Assembly (NCBI RefSeq): GCF_030867095.1
Contig: NC_081828.1
Coordinates: 207,334,978-207,398,977, forward strand
DNA: 64,000 nt
Direction: 5' to 3'
DNA from: Alligator mississippiensis
Taxonomy: Eukaryota; Chordata; Crocodylia; Alligatoridae
Numbering within the stretch: the stretch's first letter is position 1; every line of letters starts with the position of its first letter. The translations under genes were made by a program, and so were the position numbers. This document shows positions 28,510 through 52,500 of this stretch, piece after piece. The notes under the pieces were generated by a model. That model made no database searches. It saw only the letters and a list, made by a program, of their open reading frames with translations, and had not been told where the DNA came from.

Positions 28510-28814
28510 CAGTGGTTCTCAACCAGGGTGCCGTGAGATCCTTTCAAGGGTGCCATGACATATTAGCACTGTTAGGTGTGCAAACATAATTGACAAGATA
28601 AACTGAGATTTCAAATAGGAATCCATAGTGTTCAAAACATTTGGACTTGTGATCTTTTTGAGTTTGTTTGCAGCAGAATTTCTCTGTTTACCTGTAGTCC
28701 AAAAACGAGGAAACACTAAGAGCTGGCATTTTCTGAGGGGTGCCTCGAGCCTGTCATGGTGTGCCTTGAAACAATCAAAGGGTGTCTCGAGTCTGAAAAG
28801 GTTGAGAACCACTT
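28510..28814. mobile_element. hAT-type MITE with exact 8-bp TSD
   Basis: A 305-bp element from CAGTGGTTCTCAACCAGG to AAGGTTGAGAACCACTT, inverted termini of about 15 bp with one outer mismatch. It is flanked by exact TTGTAGAC at 28502-28509 and 28815-28822. The interior has repeated GGGTGCC/GGTGTGCC units. The overlapping open frames on both strands are artefacts of this element. Confidence 0.88.
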
Positions 28815-29129
28815 TTGTAGACAGACTGACAAAGTATACAGGGTTAAGTGGAAGGAGGGGGGACACGCTGCAGACCGGTTGATGTGTGGTAACAATTTCT
28901 TGTGTTGATTCTGTGCCACAGGATGTGCATCCTAGACTGTAGCAATTTTAGCTGTTTTGTTCAGGACTAAACTAACTAAAGCTTTAGCCTTAAGCATATA
29001 GGGTGCACATTTACCAAGAATGAACTATTCTTTTGTTTGCATTGAAAATATTTGGACAACTGCCTCTAAGAACCACAGGCAGTGCAACTCAAGCAGCTGT
29101 TCTGTTCGGTGGGGGTTCCTGTTGCGGTA

Positions 29130-29143
29130 GTGCCCCCTAGTGG
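29130..29143 (-). promoter_or_regulatory. CTCF-type core motif
   Basis: GTGCCCCCTAGTGG on the + strand, which is CCACTAGGGGGCAC on the minus strand, matches the vertebrate CTCF core consensus at essentially every strong position. It lies in unique sequence about 260 bases before exon e. Binding depends on chromatin and methylation and cannot be read from sequence. Confidence 0.55.
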
Positions 29144-29400
29144 TTACACTCTTGAATTACTTTTATTCGTGTTTAAAGTAATCCCTGAAGATCTTTTTAC
29201 CGACTCCCTTAACGTTCAGTGGAAAAGGTAGCTTCATAAACTAATTTACATTTAAAAAGTATTTCTAAATGTTTGCCTTTACATCTTGAATGTCTTCTCC
29301 ATTATATTTTGTCCAGAGTGGTGTATATATTTTGGTAGATACCTACTTTCTAGTAAGTAAAATACTGATGTTTTATAAAATATTTACTTTTTTAATACAG

Positions 29401-29455
29401 AACTTTATTTACAAGAAACATTTAAGCCTTTAGTGAACATCTCCCCAGATGCAAG
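29401..29455 (+). CDS. PRKAG2: PRKAG2 coding exon e: CBS2 start
   Basis: Completes the split glutamate, codes LYLQETFKPLVNISPDA, and ends with two bases (AG) of a serine codon. LYLQETFKPLVNISPDA is the gamma-2 form; gamma-1 differs at several of these positions. The acceptor is TTTAATACAG and the donor GTAAGC, phase 2. This is the only phase-2 junction in the visible gene. Confidence 0.97.
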
Positions 29456-30495
29456 GTAAGCATTTGCATCATTTTTGTTTAATTCAGAATTTCTGCAGTT
29501 GGTGTTCATGTAATTAGTCCTTGGGCCTTTTTTTTATTTGGGTTAAATAGAAACAAGGTTTGTATTTGTGAATTACAGTAAATTCATGAAGAATGGAAAC
29601 ACTGTTTACATGTGTTTAATTGACTCCAACTACAAACTGGCCCAAAATCAGAGATGACTGCTGGTGGGGGTACTGTACTGCAATTTAGAAACTTGCTCCA
29701 CATCTTCTAATTCCTACCCATAAGTCGAGGAGGGAATGGATTTGATGATGCCATTTCATTCTTAGGAGAACTCTACATGGTTCGGTCATTTATGTGTGAC
29801 TGCAATGCAGTCACAAGTCTCGGGCTAGCTTTAACTCAGCTAGCTTGTTTACTAGAAGCAGAGTAGCTGTAGCCGGGCTCTGCCTAGGCTAGTTTACCCT
29901 TCTGTGTGTGTGTGTGTGTTGTGTATTCCTGAAATGCAGTGAGAAGCAGGATAAACTAAGAGCCTTATGTTGCCCCAACCAGACTGCCTAAATTGTCTCT
30001 TATACTGCGCTACAGTCTGCAGCATAGACATACCCACAGTTTTGGTATCCTTTTTCTGGTTTGCTTGGGATCCAGAAGGAGACAGATTTGTGCCACTCCT
30101 CGTGGGTTGAGACTTAGTACAGTTCTAGTCCCTGAAACGTCCTTGGATTGTATTTTGTGTAATTATCTGAGTCGGAAAAGCAGATATTGAAAAGATGATT
30201 CTTGCATGCTTCCCTTGGCTGTTCCTAATTACTAAGGAATATCTTTTTTATCTGTGTGCTGCTGTGATAGATGGATTGCTACTTTCTGCATCAGTGGTAT
30301 ACAAATGCTAGCTTTCTGGAGGCTTGTCTTAAGCATTTGTTCCAGCAGTCTAGGAAACAGCGAAGATTTAGCACTTATTTTAAAATGTGTAATATCTTTT
30401 TCTTAAATGTTTACAACATGATCAAAGGAAATAAAAGAAGTCGCACCAGCATTCCTTAGTTCCTATCGATAATTTCAGAAAAAGTGGAGTTAGAG

Positions 30496-31461
30496 CAGGG
30501 GTGGGCAAAATACAGCCTGCAGGCCACATCTGGCCTGCGGCTGCCCCCACCCACCCCTGCCTGGAGCAGCCCGTGCCACGCTCCCATCCCACACCTGCCG
30601 ACAGCACTACCCTAGCCCCAGCCAGTGCATACAGCTTCTCAAAGCTGCTGCCCCTGCTGCTGCTGCAGCTATCCAGGTACTGCCCGGTTCACCGTGCCTC
30701 CAGCAGCAGGTCTTCTTCCTGTCCCTCCTGTACTGTTCTGAGCAGCAAGTAGTGTGGGGGCAGGTGCTGGGCAGCACAGGCACCTATACATGTGACAGAG
30801 TGCTCTTACAACATGTGCTAGTTAGCAGGCATTGGAGCAGACTCAAGACTGCTGGAGTGTGCTAATTAGCGTGCTCCAGGAACCTCCGCATCACGTGTAT
30901 TCAGCATCCCCCACATTTCAAAATGGCAGTAGGGTGTTTCAACTACAGCTCGCTGCCCAGCACAATGAGGCAGCCAGCTGGGTGGAAGGTAGCTGGAGCC
31001 CCGCGTGCTGGGGCAGGAGCCATGTGTTGTGGGTGCCCTGGGCAGGAGCGGGCACACATCAGCCCCATGTGGAGCCCTGCAGGGGCAGCCGTGGGCTGGA
31101 TTTTGGGGAGTGGGCACTGAACATGCACCACACCTCCCAGGCAAAGTCTGCTGCATGTGCCCCCTGACCCCTCCCTCTCCAGCCAGCTCTCAGGACCTGG
31201 CATGTGGGCTGTTGTATGCAATATAACATATTATATCACCTCTACGTATACTACTCAAACAAACATAAATCAGGTCACAAAATATTTTTTTAAATAAAAT
31301 TAAAATATTTTGCAGTAGATGTTTGACTTTTAATATGCATTTTGCTTTTTATCTATAATTTGTTCAGATGGTATCTTCTGAAACATTTTGTGTGTGCGGT
31401 CCTTGACAGCTCACCAGAACTCGTTAAGTGGCCCTCCAGTCGAAATAATTGCCCACCTCTG
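30496..31461. mobile_element. hAT non-autonomous element (about 966 bp)
   Basis: Starts CAGGGGTGGGCAAAATACAG and ends AAATAATTGCCCACCTCTG, inverted over about 15 bp. The flanks AGTTAGAG (30488-30495) and AGCTAGTG (31462-31469) agree at 6 of 8 positions, a decayed target duplication. An inner block near 30778-30911 has its own weak inverted ends, so a smaller element may be nested inside. There is no transposase coding; the open frames inside are GC-rich artefacts. Confidence 0.7.
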
Positions 31462-31494
31462 AGCTAGTGTTCAGAATACCAGAATGCTGTAGAG

Positions 31495-31775
31495 TAGGGG
31501 TTGGCTGCCTTTTGTCCCTGTGGATGACCCAGCCCCCTGCCATGGGCTGTGAATCTCTGTGCACTCGCCCCTGAAAAGCTCAAGCAACCTGCACTTAGCC
31601 TCACCGCACGTGCCAGCCACTCTGCAGCCTAGGTAACGTTAAGGCACAAAGGAGCAGCAGGGAGCACTGCAGGGGGGACGGGCGGTTCAGCCCAATCCCT
31701 GCGCCACCCCAGGCGGGTGGGACATTCCCAGGCTGGATTCAGTTTTTTTTGTAGGCTGTAAGTTGCCAGTCCCTA
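31495..31775. mobile_element. hAT-like MITE
   Basis: TAGGGGTTGGCTGCC at the left and AAGTTGCCAGTCCCTA at the right are imperfect inverted ends, in the style of GGGTTGGCAAC hAT termini. The flanking duplication is weak (4 of 8). The interior is GC-rich and non-coding. Confidence 0.5.
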
Positions 31776-31916
31776 TCACAGAGCCTCTTAGGACTAGGTC
31801 GCTATTGCAAATCGAGTCAAACTGCCGCCTTGTACTTTTCCCTGCCCGGCCCCCAGTGATGATCAGCTGAAATAAATACATAGGTGTCCTGTCTTCACGT
31901 GGACGGCTATCTATAC

Positions 31917-32197
31917 GAGGCCTATCCAACCCCTAAGCAACGGGGGGCCACACTACTACGAGCCACACCCCTTTTGCTGCACCACACTGTGGGCTCTCTA
32001 GCACCATGGCTGTGCTGACCCACCCCCTGGGGCCAAAGCAGGAATCAAAAGCTGAAGCAGGGAGAGAGCCTAGAGACCACGGCTGCAGCAGCAGCCAGAG
32101 CAGTAGTAGGAGAGGTGCTAGGGAGGAGCCTGGGGGCCATACATGAATCCCTTGTGGTCTGCGTGAGGCCTGTGAGCTGCCAGTTGGACAGCTCTGG
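31917..32197. mobile_element. hAT-like MITE
   Basis: The left AGGCCTATCCAACCCCTAAG and the inverse of the right end (AGGCCAGAGCTGTCCAAC) share the CTGTCCAAC-type hAT terminus. There is no clear target duplication. The interior is non-coding. Confidence 0.45.
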
Positions 32198-32714
32198 CCT
32201 GCACCATAAGGGGCAAATCCAGGAGCTATTTGGCACTTGTCTGAAGGGGGCACAGGTTGAAACTGAATTGTTTTCACCCTGCAATATGATCCTTTCAACT
32301 CAGGACTGAAGAACATCCAGTGCAAGAGAGTTGGATATTTTGCATTGCCACTGCCTGTGTCTTTCTGTTTGAAGGACTTCATTTGAACGCTTTTGAGCAA
32401 AATAGTCACTTCAAGTAAAAATGTAAATTGAAGAAATTGTGCACTCCTTCCTGTTGCAGAGGGCTGGTTACTGTTTCTTTACTGATATTAAAGGTTCCCT
32501 GATCTGTTTGTGTACGTCTTCATGCATGTGGGTTTTTTTCTTAAGCAACCGTGAAATTTGGTAGCTTTTCACTCTGCAAGTTCTGTAATTTCTCCAATAT
32601 CCTGTTCTAATGTTAGTGCAAACAGTTATTGACCCCATGCTTTCTTTGTAGTCCCATTTCAGTTTCAAAGTACCTGCTTTGAATTTCACAGTCAGAATTA
32701 ATTAATGGATTTAA

Positions 32715-34373
<1,659 letters not shown>

Positions 34374-34411
34374 GAAAAGTTGTAGATATTTATTCCAAAT
34401 TTGATGTAATA
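34374..34411 (+). CDS. PRKAG2: PRKAG2 coding exon h: CBS3 end
   Basis: A 38-base micro-exon that completes a glycine and codes KVVDIYSKFDVI. The aspartate of SKFDVI (gamma-1 D245 equivalent) binds the ribose of the CBS3 nucleotide and is present. The acceptor is TTTTTAG and the donor GTAAGT, phase 0. Confidence 0.97.
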
Positions 34412-45779
<11,368 letters not shown>

Positions 45780-45811
45780 GTGCCAAACAAAAGGAGAGTG
45801 AAGCTGAATGA
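45780..45811 (+). CDS. PRKAG2: PRKAG2 terminal coding exon k and stop
   Basis: Completes the glycine and codes AKQKESEAE, then TGA at 45809-45811. The gamma-2 C-terminus is an acidic tail after TPAGAKQKE; gamma-1 ends differently. The acceptor is TATTAACAG. With this exon the eleven visible exons total 956 coding bases and stay in one frame through every junction, which confirms all boundaries together. Confidence 0.97.
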
Positions 45812-46515
45812 CTGCTGTGAATGTACAGACCTTTGTAGGAGAACTTGAACAAAGTTTCTGGGTCAAGTTTGTCTCAAGAACACTGACTGCAATAGAAAAG
45901 AGCAGAATAGTGGAGAATGTGCATTGGGACTTAGTGATGGGTAATGAGTCTATTTCCCCACAGTGATGTCGCAAAAAAGCAGCATGACGAAAGCTTATAT
46001 GTTAAAATGTAGGCTTGTATTTCAAAATGTCTTCAAAACATTTGCTGAAAGACTTCACATGATGTCCTTCATTAAAATGCACTGTATTTTGAAACTCTTT
46101 CATTTTGTATTTGACAGAAGTCACTGGTCAGCAATGGATATATGTGACATAAGGCAAGTGTATGGCATATTCATATCATAGTGCCTTATGTCAGAATACA
46201 GCAATATGTCATCACTGTTGCCCATCACTGTCCGAGGAAGTATTGTGCTTAAACAAGACACTGTATGTGAATGTGAAAGTCTTTGAAACCTAAAACCAAA
46301 TCAGTTTCAGTTCTCATTAGATTTGTCATACAAGCTGTAATTTGAGTATCAGTACATTTCCTTAAAACTTTAATGACAGTTTTGTGTTAAATGTTGCATT
46401 CGGAACTGAGATGTAAAACGAGACTGATTTTTTGAGAACAGCTTTATTTATTTTTACTTTCTGGCAATTTTTTACACATCTTCGGTGGATAGCGAAAAAC
46501 TTCACCATATCCATT

Positions 46516-46521
46516 AATAAA
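46516..46521 (+). promoter_or_regulatory. PRKAG2: Proximal polyadenylation signal
   Basis: AATAAA in CCATTAATAAACTG, followed within 10-20 bases by TGTTGATTGTTAT, a G/U-rich element suited to cleavage-stimulation binding. Confidence 0.5.
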
Positions 46522-47374
46522 CTGTTGATTGTTATACAAAACAGTGGCAAATCTTCTCATTATTTAAAACTTTGGAGCTGCAGATGCTGTGGCTTGTAGA
46601 TCAGTCCACATTCCTGTAAGGTTTCCAGAAGCATGCCTTGACAGGTGTTCTGGATTGGCATACAGGTACCGTGGAGGAAATGAAGTGCCAGAGAACTATA
46701 TATTTTCCTCTGTATTAAAATGTAAAATCATGTTTGTAAGACTATGGATAACATTTTTGTAAATGATGCTGATGTACACAGATGCAAGGAGCAGGGAAAG
46801 TTTTTTTGCTAATGTAAATGCACTGTAAAGCTTGGAGATGAGACTATAATTGTAGACTCTTGCAAATGGAAGAAATTAAACAACCCTACTGTATCCGTTT
46901 GTTCATAGCATTTCTTGAAAATGCCAGACCTCGCATGCACGTTTCCGTGTAGATACTCAGTTTGGTCATGTAAACTAGGAGCTTGAATCATTCTTTTCTC
47001 CCTCCTGTTCTGGCGGAACAAAACCAGTAAAAAAAATTTCAAAAGCATATTTCTTTCCCTGGAATATTAAATGACACTTTAAACTATTTATTAAAACCAA
47101 ATGAATATTACATCTCATACATATGCTATGTATTGTACCAATTAGGTTACTGAAAGTGGATTGATCTGTCATTGTCTAGTTCCACACACACAAATGGGGG
47201 TGGCCAAGTAGTTTCGATTTAAATTGGGGTTTAAAAAAAATAAAATTTTTCTAATCCAAATCATGGTTTCTGCAAACCTGAAATGTGAGTCTAAAATATC
47301 ATTGTTGGTTAGTAGCATCTCATGGACTCTGTTTTCTGTACAAAATCCAAACCTGTTCACTCAGTATGCTGACA

Positions 47375-47380
47375 AATAAA
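47375..47380 (+). promoter_or_regulatory. PRKAG2: Distal polyadenylation signal
   Basis: AATAAA in GACAAATAAATG followed by a U-rich stretch (TGTTTCTTTTTT). It is the last such signal before repeat sequence begins and is the likely end of the longest transcript. Confidence 0.55.
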
Positions 47381-47489
47381 TGTTTCTTTTTTAAATTTTT
47401 TCACTCCCCTTTTTATTTTATTGCCTCTGAAAAGCTCGAAAAGAATTTCCTCTCACAACTTTAGTTTCTGCTTATATAGATGTTGACTT

Positions 47490-48290
47490 TTTCCTATGCA
47501 TTCCTGTACTACCTCTGGGGAGTTTGTTCCAGACCTTAGGCAGTCAACTCATAAAGAAATGTCTCCTAATGTCCAATCTGAAGCGATCTTCAATCAATTT
47601 GTGTCCATTGTTTCTTGTCTTCCCCTGGGGTGGGGAACAGATGCTCCCCCAGGCCCTGACACACGCCCCTTATATACTTATAGGCTGCCACCAAGTCCCC
47701 TCTAGGTCTTCCTTTCTCCAGGCTGAAGAGTCCTGAGTCTTTCAGCCTCTCCTCGTGTGACCTGTTCTCCAGACCTCTAATCACGTGCATGGCCCTCCTC
47801 TGGACTCTCTCTCAAGCTTCTCCACATCGTTCCTGAAGTGCGGTGCCCAGAACTGGATGCAGTACTCCAGCTGTGGTCTCACCAAGGCCAAGTAGAGCGG
47901 GGGATGACTTCCTTAGTCTTTCCTGAGATGCATCAGTAGGTACATGCCAGTGTTTGATTCGATCTGCCAGCTATGGCACCGCATTAGAGGCTCATGTTCA
48001 TTCTGTGGTCAGTCACGACCCCGGGTCTCTTTCAGTTCTGGTGCTGACAAGTGTAGCGCTGCCGAGCCTGTAAGTGTGTTGTGGATTATTTCTCCCCAAA
48101 TGGAGCGCTTTACATTTCTCTGTGTTAAACATCATCAGGTTTTTGATCCACCTGCCTTGCAAGCCTATCCAGGTCAGCCAGTTGGCCAAATGCCTCACCT
48201 CCATGGGTCAGATACCTGACACCCCTCCCTTGGAATTAATGATGTTGGCTACATGTCATCCAGTCTAAGGGGACGTGATCAGGACCTTTA
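47490..48290 (-). mobile_element. CR1 LINE, 3' part of ORF2, minus strand
   Basis: Minus-strand frames read LANWLTWIGLQGRWIKNLMM then FNTEKCKALHLGRNNPQHTY (48204 down to 48060). Further on come NRSHEERLKDSGLFSLEKGR and PRGDLVAAYKYIRG (47760 down to 47650). This is CR1 RT C-terminal sequence in order. It is broken between the two parts and lacks the final 3' repeats. Confidence 0.88.
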
Positions 48291-48584
48291 AAAAAAGGAA
48301 TTAACTGAATTATTTCAAAATGGTTAAAATTCAGCACTGCACTTGTTCAATGGTGAAACATCCACCGAATGAATGAGTTCAGGTGCTGATTCAGGAAAGC
48401 AGGTGGGTGCGTGTGTATCTGTCTGTGCAACTACTGCTTTACTAAGCTAGCCATGTGCTTATGTGCTCTGCTGCACTGCGATCTATGTTAAGAGGAATAC
48501 ACTCTCCTCCCCCCCCCCCCCCCCCCCCATGACCTTCCTATCAAAGCATTACAATCCTGTTACATAATCCTGGGAAAATATTGT
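48291..48584. other. Spacer between opposed CR1 copies
   Basis: Non-coding spacer with a 20-base C run at 48509-48528. I recognise nothing else. Confidence 0.5.
48509..48528 (+). repeat. Poly(C) tract (20 C)
   Basis: An uninterrupted run of C follows CTCTCCT. It is a pure homopolymer, likely length-variable and prone to sequencing or assembly error. Confidence 0.9.
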
Positions 48585-49560
48585 CACAGAGAGCTGATGT
48601 GTGGAGATGGCTCAGCCTAGTTGGGAGGAGGTATCAAGTGCAGTTCCCCAAGGGTCTGTCCTAGATCTGGTATTACTTAATATCTTCATTAATGGATTTG
48701 GGCAACGGGATTGAGTGCACGCTTAGCAAATTTGTAGATGACACCAAGCTGGGTGGAGTTGCAAATGCTGGAGGGTATGGCTAGGATCCCAAATGACCTG
48801 GATGATGGAAAAATGGTCCAGTCAGTCAGATGAGATTCAGCAAGGACAGGTGCAAAGTCCTGTGATGGGGATGGAACAGTCACATGCCCAAATACAGAGT
48901 GGGGAATGACTGGCGAGGCTGCAGTGCTGCGGAGAAGGATCTGGGGTTATAGTGGAGCTGAACAGAAGCCAACAGTATTCTGGTTGGAAAAATAGGCCGA
49001 TGGAGTTATATTAACAGGAGTGTTGCTTGCAAATCAAGAGAAGTGATTCTTTTGCTCTGTTCAACGCTGGCAAGGCCTCCCTTGGAGTACTGTGTCCAGT
49101 GTTGGGCCCCACACTTGAATAAAGGTGTTGGCACAGTAGACAGAGACCAGTGGAGATGGACAAAACAACAGAGGCCTGGCAGACATGATTTATGAGGAAA
49201 GGCTGCAAGAATTAGGATTGTTTAGCCTGGAGAAGAGAAGACTGAAGGGAGATTTGATGATTGTCTTCAACTATTGATGAAGATCAACTATTCTCTGTGG
49301 CCGTAGGGGAAAGACTAGGAGCAACGGGTTCAAACTGCAGCAGGGGAAATTTAGGTTGGAGATTAGGAGGAACTTCCTCATTACAAGGCTAGTGATCATT
49401 GGAACAGGCAGCCTAGAAAGGATGTGGAATCTCCATCCCTGGAAACGTTCGAGAGCAGGTTAGACACATGCTTGGCTGGGGTGGTTTAGTCAGGGATGAT
49501 CCCACCTTGAACAGGGGCTGGACTACATGACCTCTTGAGCCCTAATATATGTTCTATAAA
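48585..49560 (+). mobile_element. CR1 LINE, nearly 1 kb 3' end
   Basis: Reads through the CR1 RT tail: CCCCAAGGGTCTGTCCTAGA (RT 'PQGSVL'), TTTGTAGATGACACCAAGCT ('FVDDTKL', the catalytic DD block), CTTGGAGTACTGTGTCCAGT, GAGAAGAGAAGACTGAAGGG and the 3' end CTGGACTACATGACCTCTTG. The frame is broken. It faces away from the minus-strand CR1 just upstream. Confidence 0.9.
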
Positions 49561-52500
49561 TACTCCTAAAACAGCATTCTCTATTTTCAGAAACATGACA
49601 CCCATCCTTGTTTGCTGTACACATGCACCACCTTTGTGCTTTTTTTGCTGTATTGTTAAATCTAAATCAGAACAATCACACACCTGTATAATAAAACTGG
49701 TAATAAGTTGCTGTTGCATCACAAAATTAAAGGCATGCAAATGTTCAGTTTGGGGGTGTTAACAAAATGAACAAGAATTTTAAAAGATTAAAAAAAGCCA
49801 AAATCAAAAAACGGAAAGTAGCTCAGTTTGTGAAATAAATACCTGTTAGACATAAAAATCCAGAGTCCCCCTTCAGTTCACAGTACTACCCACTTAATGT
49901 TCCCAACAGTATTCTTCAAACCAAAGCCTTTATAAACTCACCCAGAACTCTGACTCCCCTTTTAAACTTGCCCCTTCCTCCCACAACAGTCCATGCTAAT
50001 AGCCTGACATTTCACATAGGTAAAATGAAGCAAAATGCTAATGCCCACCTGATGGGAGTAGCTGGAACTAGCAATTTAATTATGGTGATTCCTTGTGAGG
50101 AAAGTGGAGGGCAAGTGCTATGAAAGAGAATTAGTATCTTCTCCAACGTCCTTTGTCCTTGTGATGTTACATATAAGTTTATTCCCCTGCCCCTCACTTC
50201 TACAGAGCTCACCTGCACATCCCACCTGCACTTATTTGTCCGGCAACCAACGTTACCCTCTGATAGTGTGCTCTGATGGGAGGTCGAGCTGTGGAAGAGG
50301 AAGGAGCCTTCACCCAAAAGGACGAATATGAGTCATCATCTGGAAGTCTCCTGTCTCCAGCTGGCAAGGGGTTTTCCTTACATGTACAAATGTCACCGTC
50401 CCCCTCCTTGGGGCCTTGCCACTTGTGCGTTGCTTGTCTTTCTGATTTACCTATAGAGTTCATTTTAAAATGATCCCCGTAGACAAGTTGGGTGTAATTG
50501 CGGTTACCCAAACTTGCGGAGGTAGGATCAAGAATTAACAGTGGACCGTTTTCCAGAATTAGACTGGGCCATAGCCCATTTGTTTTGTTGCATCTGTAGT
50601 TCATCTGTAGCTTCACTATGTCCATGTAGATCCAGTGACCTCTGCACATTCCCAATCATAGGATCTGCCAGGTAGGGGTGCAGCTCTGACTGTTTCACAG
50701 CAGCACCATCAGCATCCTCACACACTCCCTTTTATCTCACACATTGGCCTCCAAGCCCCACAAAGAATATGAAGCAGCCCAAGGTGGCACTGCAGGTACA
50801 GTCCTCTACTTGTGCAGCACAAGGAAAAAAATCAAAAAATCCAAAGACATCAGATCCTAGTCGCAGATTCAAGAGAAACTCCCTAGGGGCTGCCTCCTCC
50901 GTTAGCAGAGCTAATCCTCTGGGGAGCACTTCTCACATCCTGTTCAAATGCATGCTCTGGGTGTGATGGCTCTCGTTAGCAGAACGAAGGCTCCAGGTCC
51001 CTCTTGGATCCCTCAAAGTCAGGTTGGGAAGCACTCTTGGGGCTAGTCCAAAGGTTAAGCCATGGGTACATCGTAAAGGTGAAGTGGCCACACCCCTACC
51101 ACTGTGCACACCTGTTTCAGTGTTTACTTCAACACTGTGGTGCTGCCAATGGCTAAAATAGCGATTGTTACGCTGGTAACATCACTCAGAGCCGCAGTTA
51201 GACTCCAATCCCTGCTTCCCAAGGCAGAGTTGTAAGGGGAAGATGCATTAAGGATGCTTCCTGTTCCTGCGTTCACTTTCCTAGTAGAGGGAAAAAACCC
51301 AAAGATCATTATGTCTCCAGAAGACTTCAGGCATTGCTTGTGGGGAGGGCACATCTCCCCTTTCAACTCTCAGAATACCACAGCTGTCGCTTTGTCTTTC
51401 ACTCATTGCCGCACATCTGAAATTGACTGAATTGGATCGTGAGAAGTTAAGGCGTCACCTCTGTCCTCACCACCTGAAAAGGAGGAATACCAGGGAAATC
51501 CTCCACTCAGGTCATGTTGCTCCAGAGCATGCCCTTAGACTTGTAGGTACTATGATATGGACCCTGATGCAGAATACTGGCTGGGCTGGTGGTGCCATTG
51601 CTCCTTGGCCAGGTGGCCTTGCTGGCCCTTACCTAGCTATGGAGACCCTAAACACATTTGTCCTTGCAGAAACCCACCAGTATGTTCATTGGCCTCATGC
51701 TCCCACATCAGCCTACCTCACTGGGACAGGACATTCTCAGAGGAAGAACCAATGGGGCCTATTAAATACTACAATGTTAATTTAGCACCTGATGGTTAGG
51801 TATGTCCTGAGAAAAATGTACAGATCCCTTGACTATCTCTCCCATCAGAAGCTGTCAAGAAGTCTGATGACATAATCTAGACAATGTACAGGCTGTATTG
51901 GAGACCTCTTGTCTGAAGTGTGACATACTGGAGCCTCCTCTAAATAGCAGGGGCACCCTCCCAGTTTTATAACAGTTATTACCAGTCATGTCTCAGGGCC
52001 TCCCAGCCCCTAGTCAGCCCATGTCAAAGGCTGTAGGCAAGTTTCTTCGCTGCCTGCACTCACTCTGCAACCAGCTCAGCAGAAATTAGGAGGACCAAAA
52101 CAAAAAGCCCAAGTGAAATCCCCCCTCTAGCTCTTATCCACCAGCCTTTAGATGAAATCTGACATGTAGCAGACAAGGCAGTTCTCTGATATCCCAGTTG
52201 CACTATTTTTGTACTGTCTTACTGAGGCTGGACCCTGCTTCTATCGCACTGCCCTGGGCTGGAGATTTTGAGCATGTTCACTCACACAGAAAGTGATTTA
52301 ATCTTAAATGGGGCATGGAAACCATTGAAGAAAAATGGGCTTCAGTGTCAGACTGTTTAGATACTGTGCTGTTCTGCTGCCCAATGAGGAACTGGTGTGT
52401 GACAGGCCAGGACTATGGTTGCATGTATTCATTTTACAGCAAATACTAAGAACCCAAAACAAATACAGAAATGGTACAAGCCACCTGCCTTGGAAGGAAA

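Larger units (their letters stand above)
22357..29400 (+). other. PRKAG2: PRKAG2 intron (7.0 kb)
   Basis: GTAAGA to AATACAG. Its middle is filled by retroelement remnants, listed separately: CR1 23130-24090, LINE 24390-26745, DIRS-like 27100-28290 and hAT MITE 28510-28814. Between 24103 and 24390 is a truncated hAT-like end (CAGTGGTTCTCAATTCGG) plus a short inverted pair (GGGTTATCTGATA near 24220 and TATCAGATAACCC near 24370). A CTCF-type motif is at 29130. The outer parts 22357-23100 and 28830-29400 look unique. Confidence 0.7.
45812..47395 (+). other. PRKAG2: PRKAG2 3' untranslated region (probable extent)
   Basis: AT-rich, repeat-free sequence follows the stop codon. It contains two canonical AATAAA signals (46516 and 47375), so short (about 0.73 kb) and long (about 1.6 kb) forms are possible. 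The sequence becomes a CR1 copy shortly after the second signal, which supports 47.4 kb as the outer limit. The exact cleavage sites cannot be read. Confidence 0.65.

Noticed and set aside
28519..28866. 115-codon open frame, minus strand
   Set aside because: Almost entirely inside the hAT MITE 28510-28814.
51423..51785. 120-codon open frame downstream of PRKAG2
   Set aside because: No recognisable domain, no promoter or splice signals, and another overlapping frame of similar quality.
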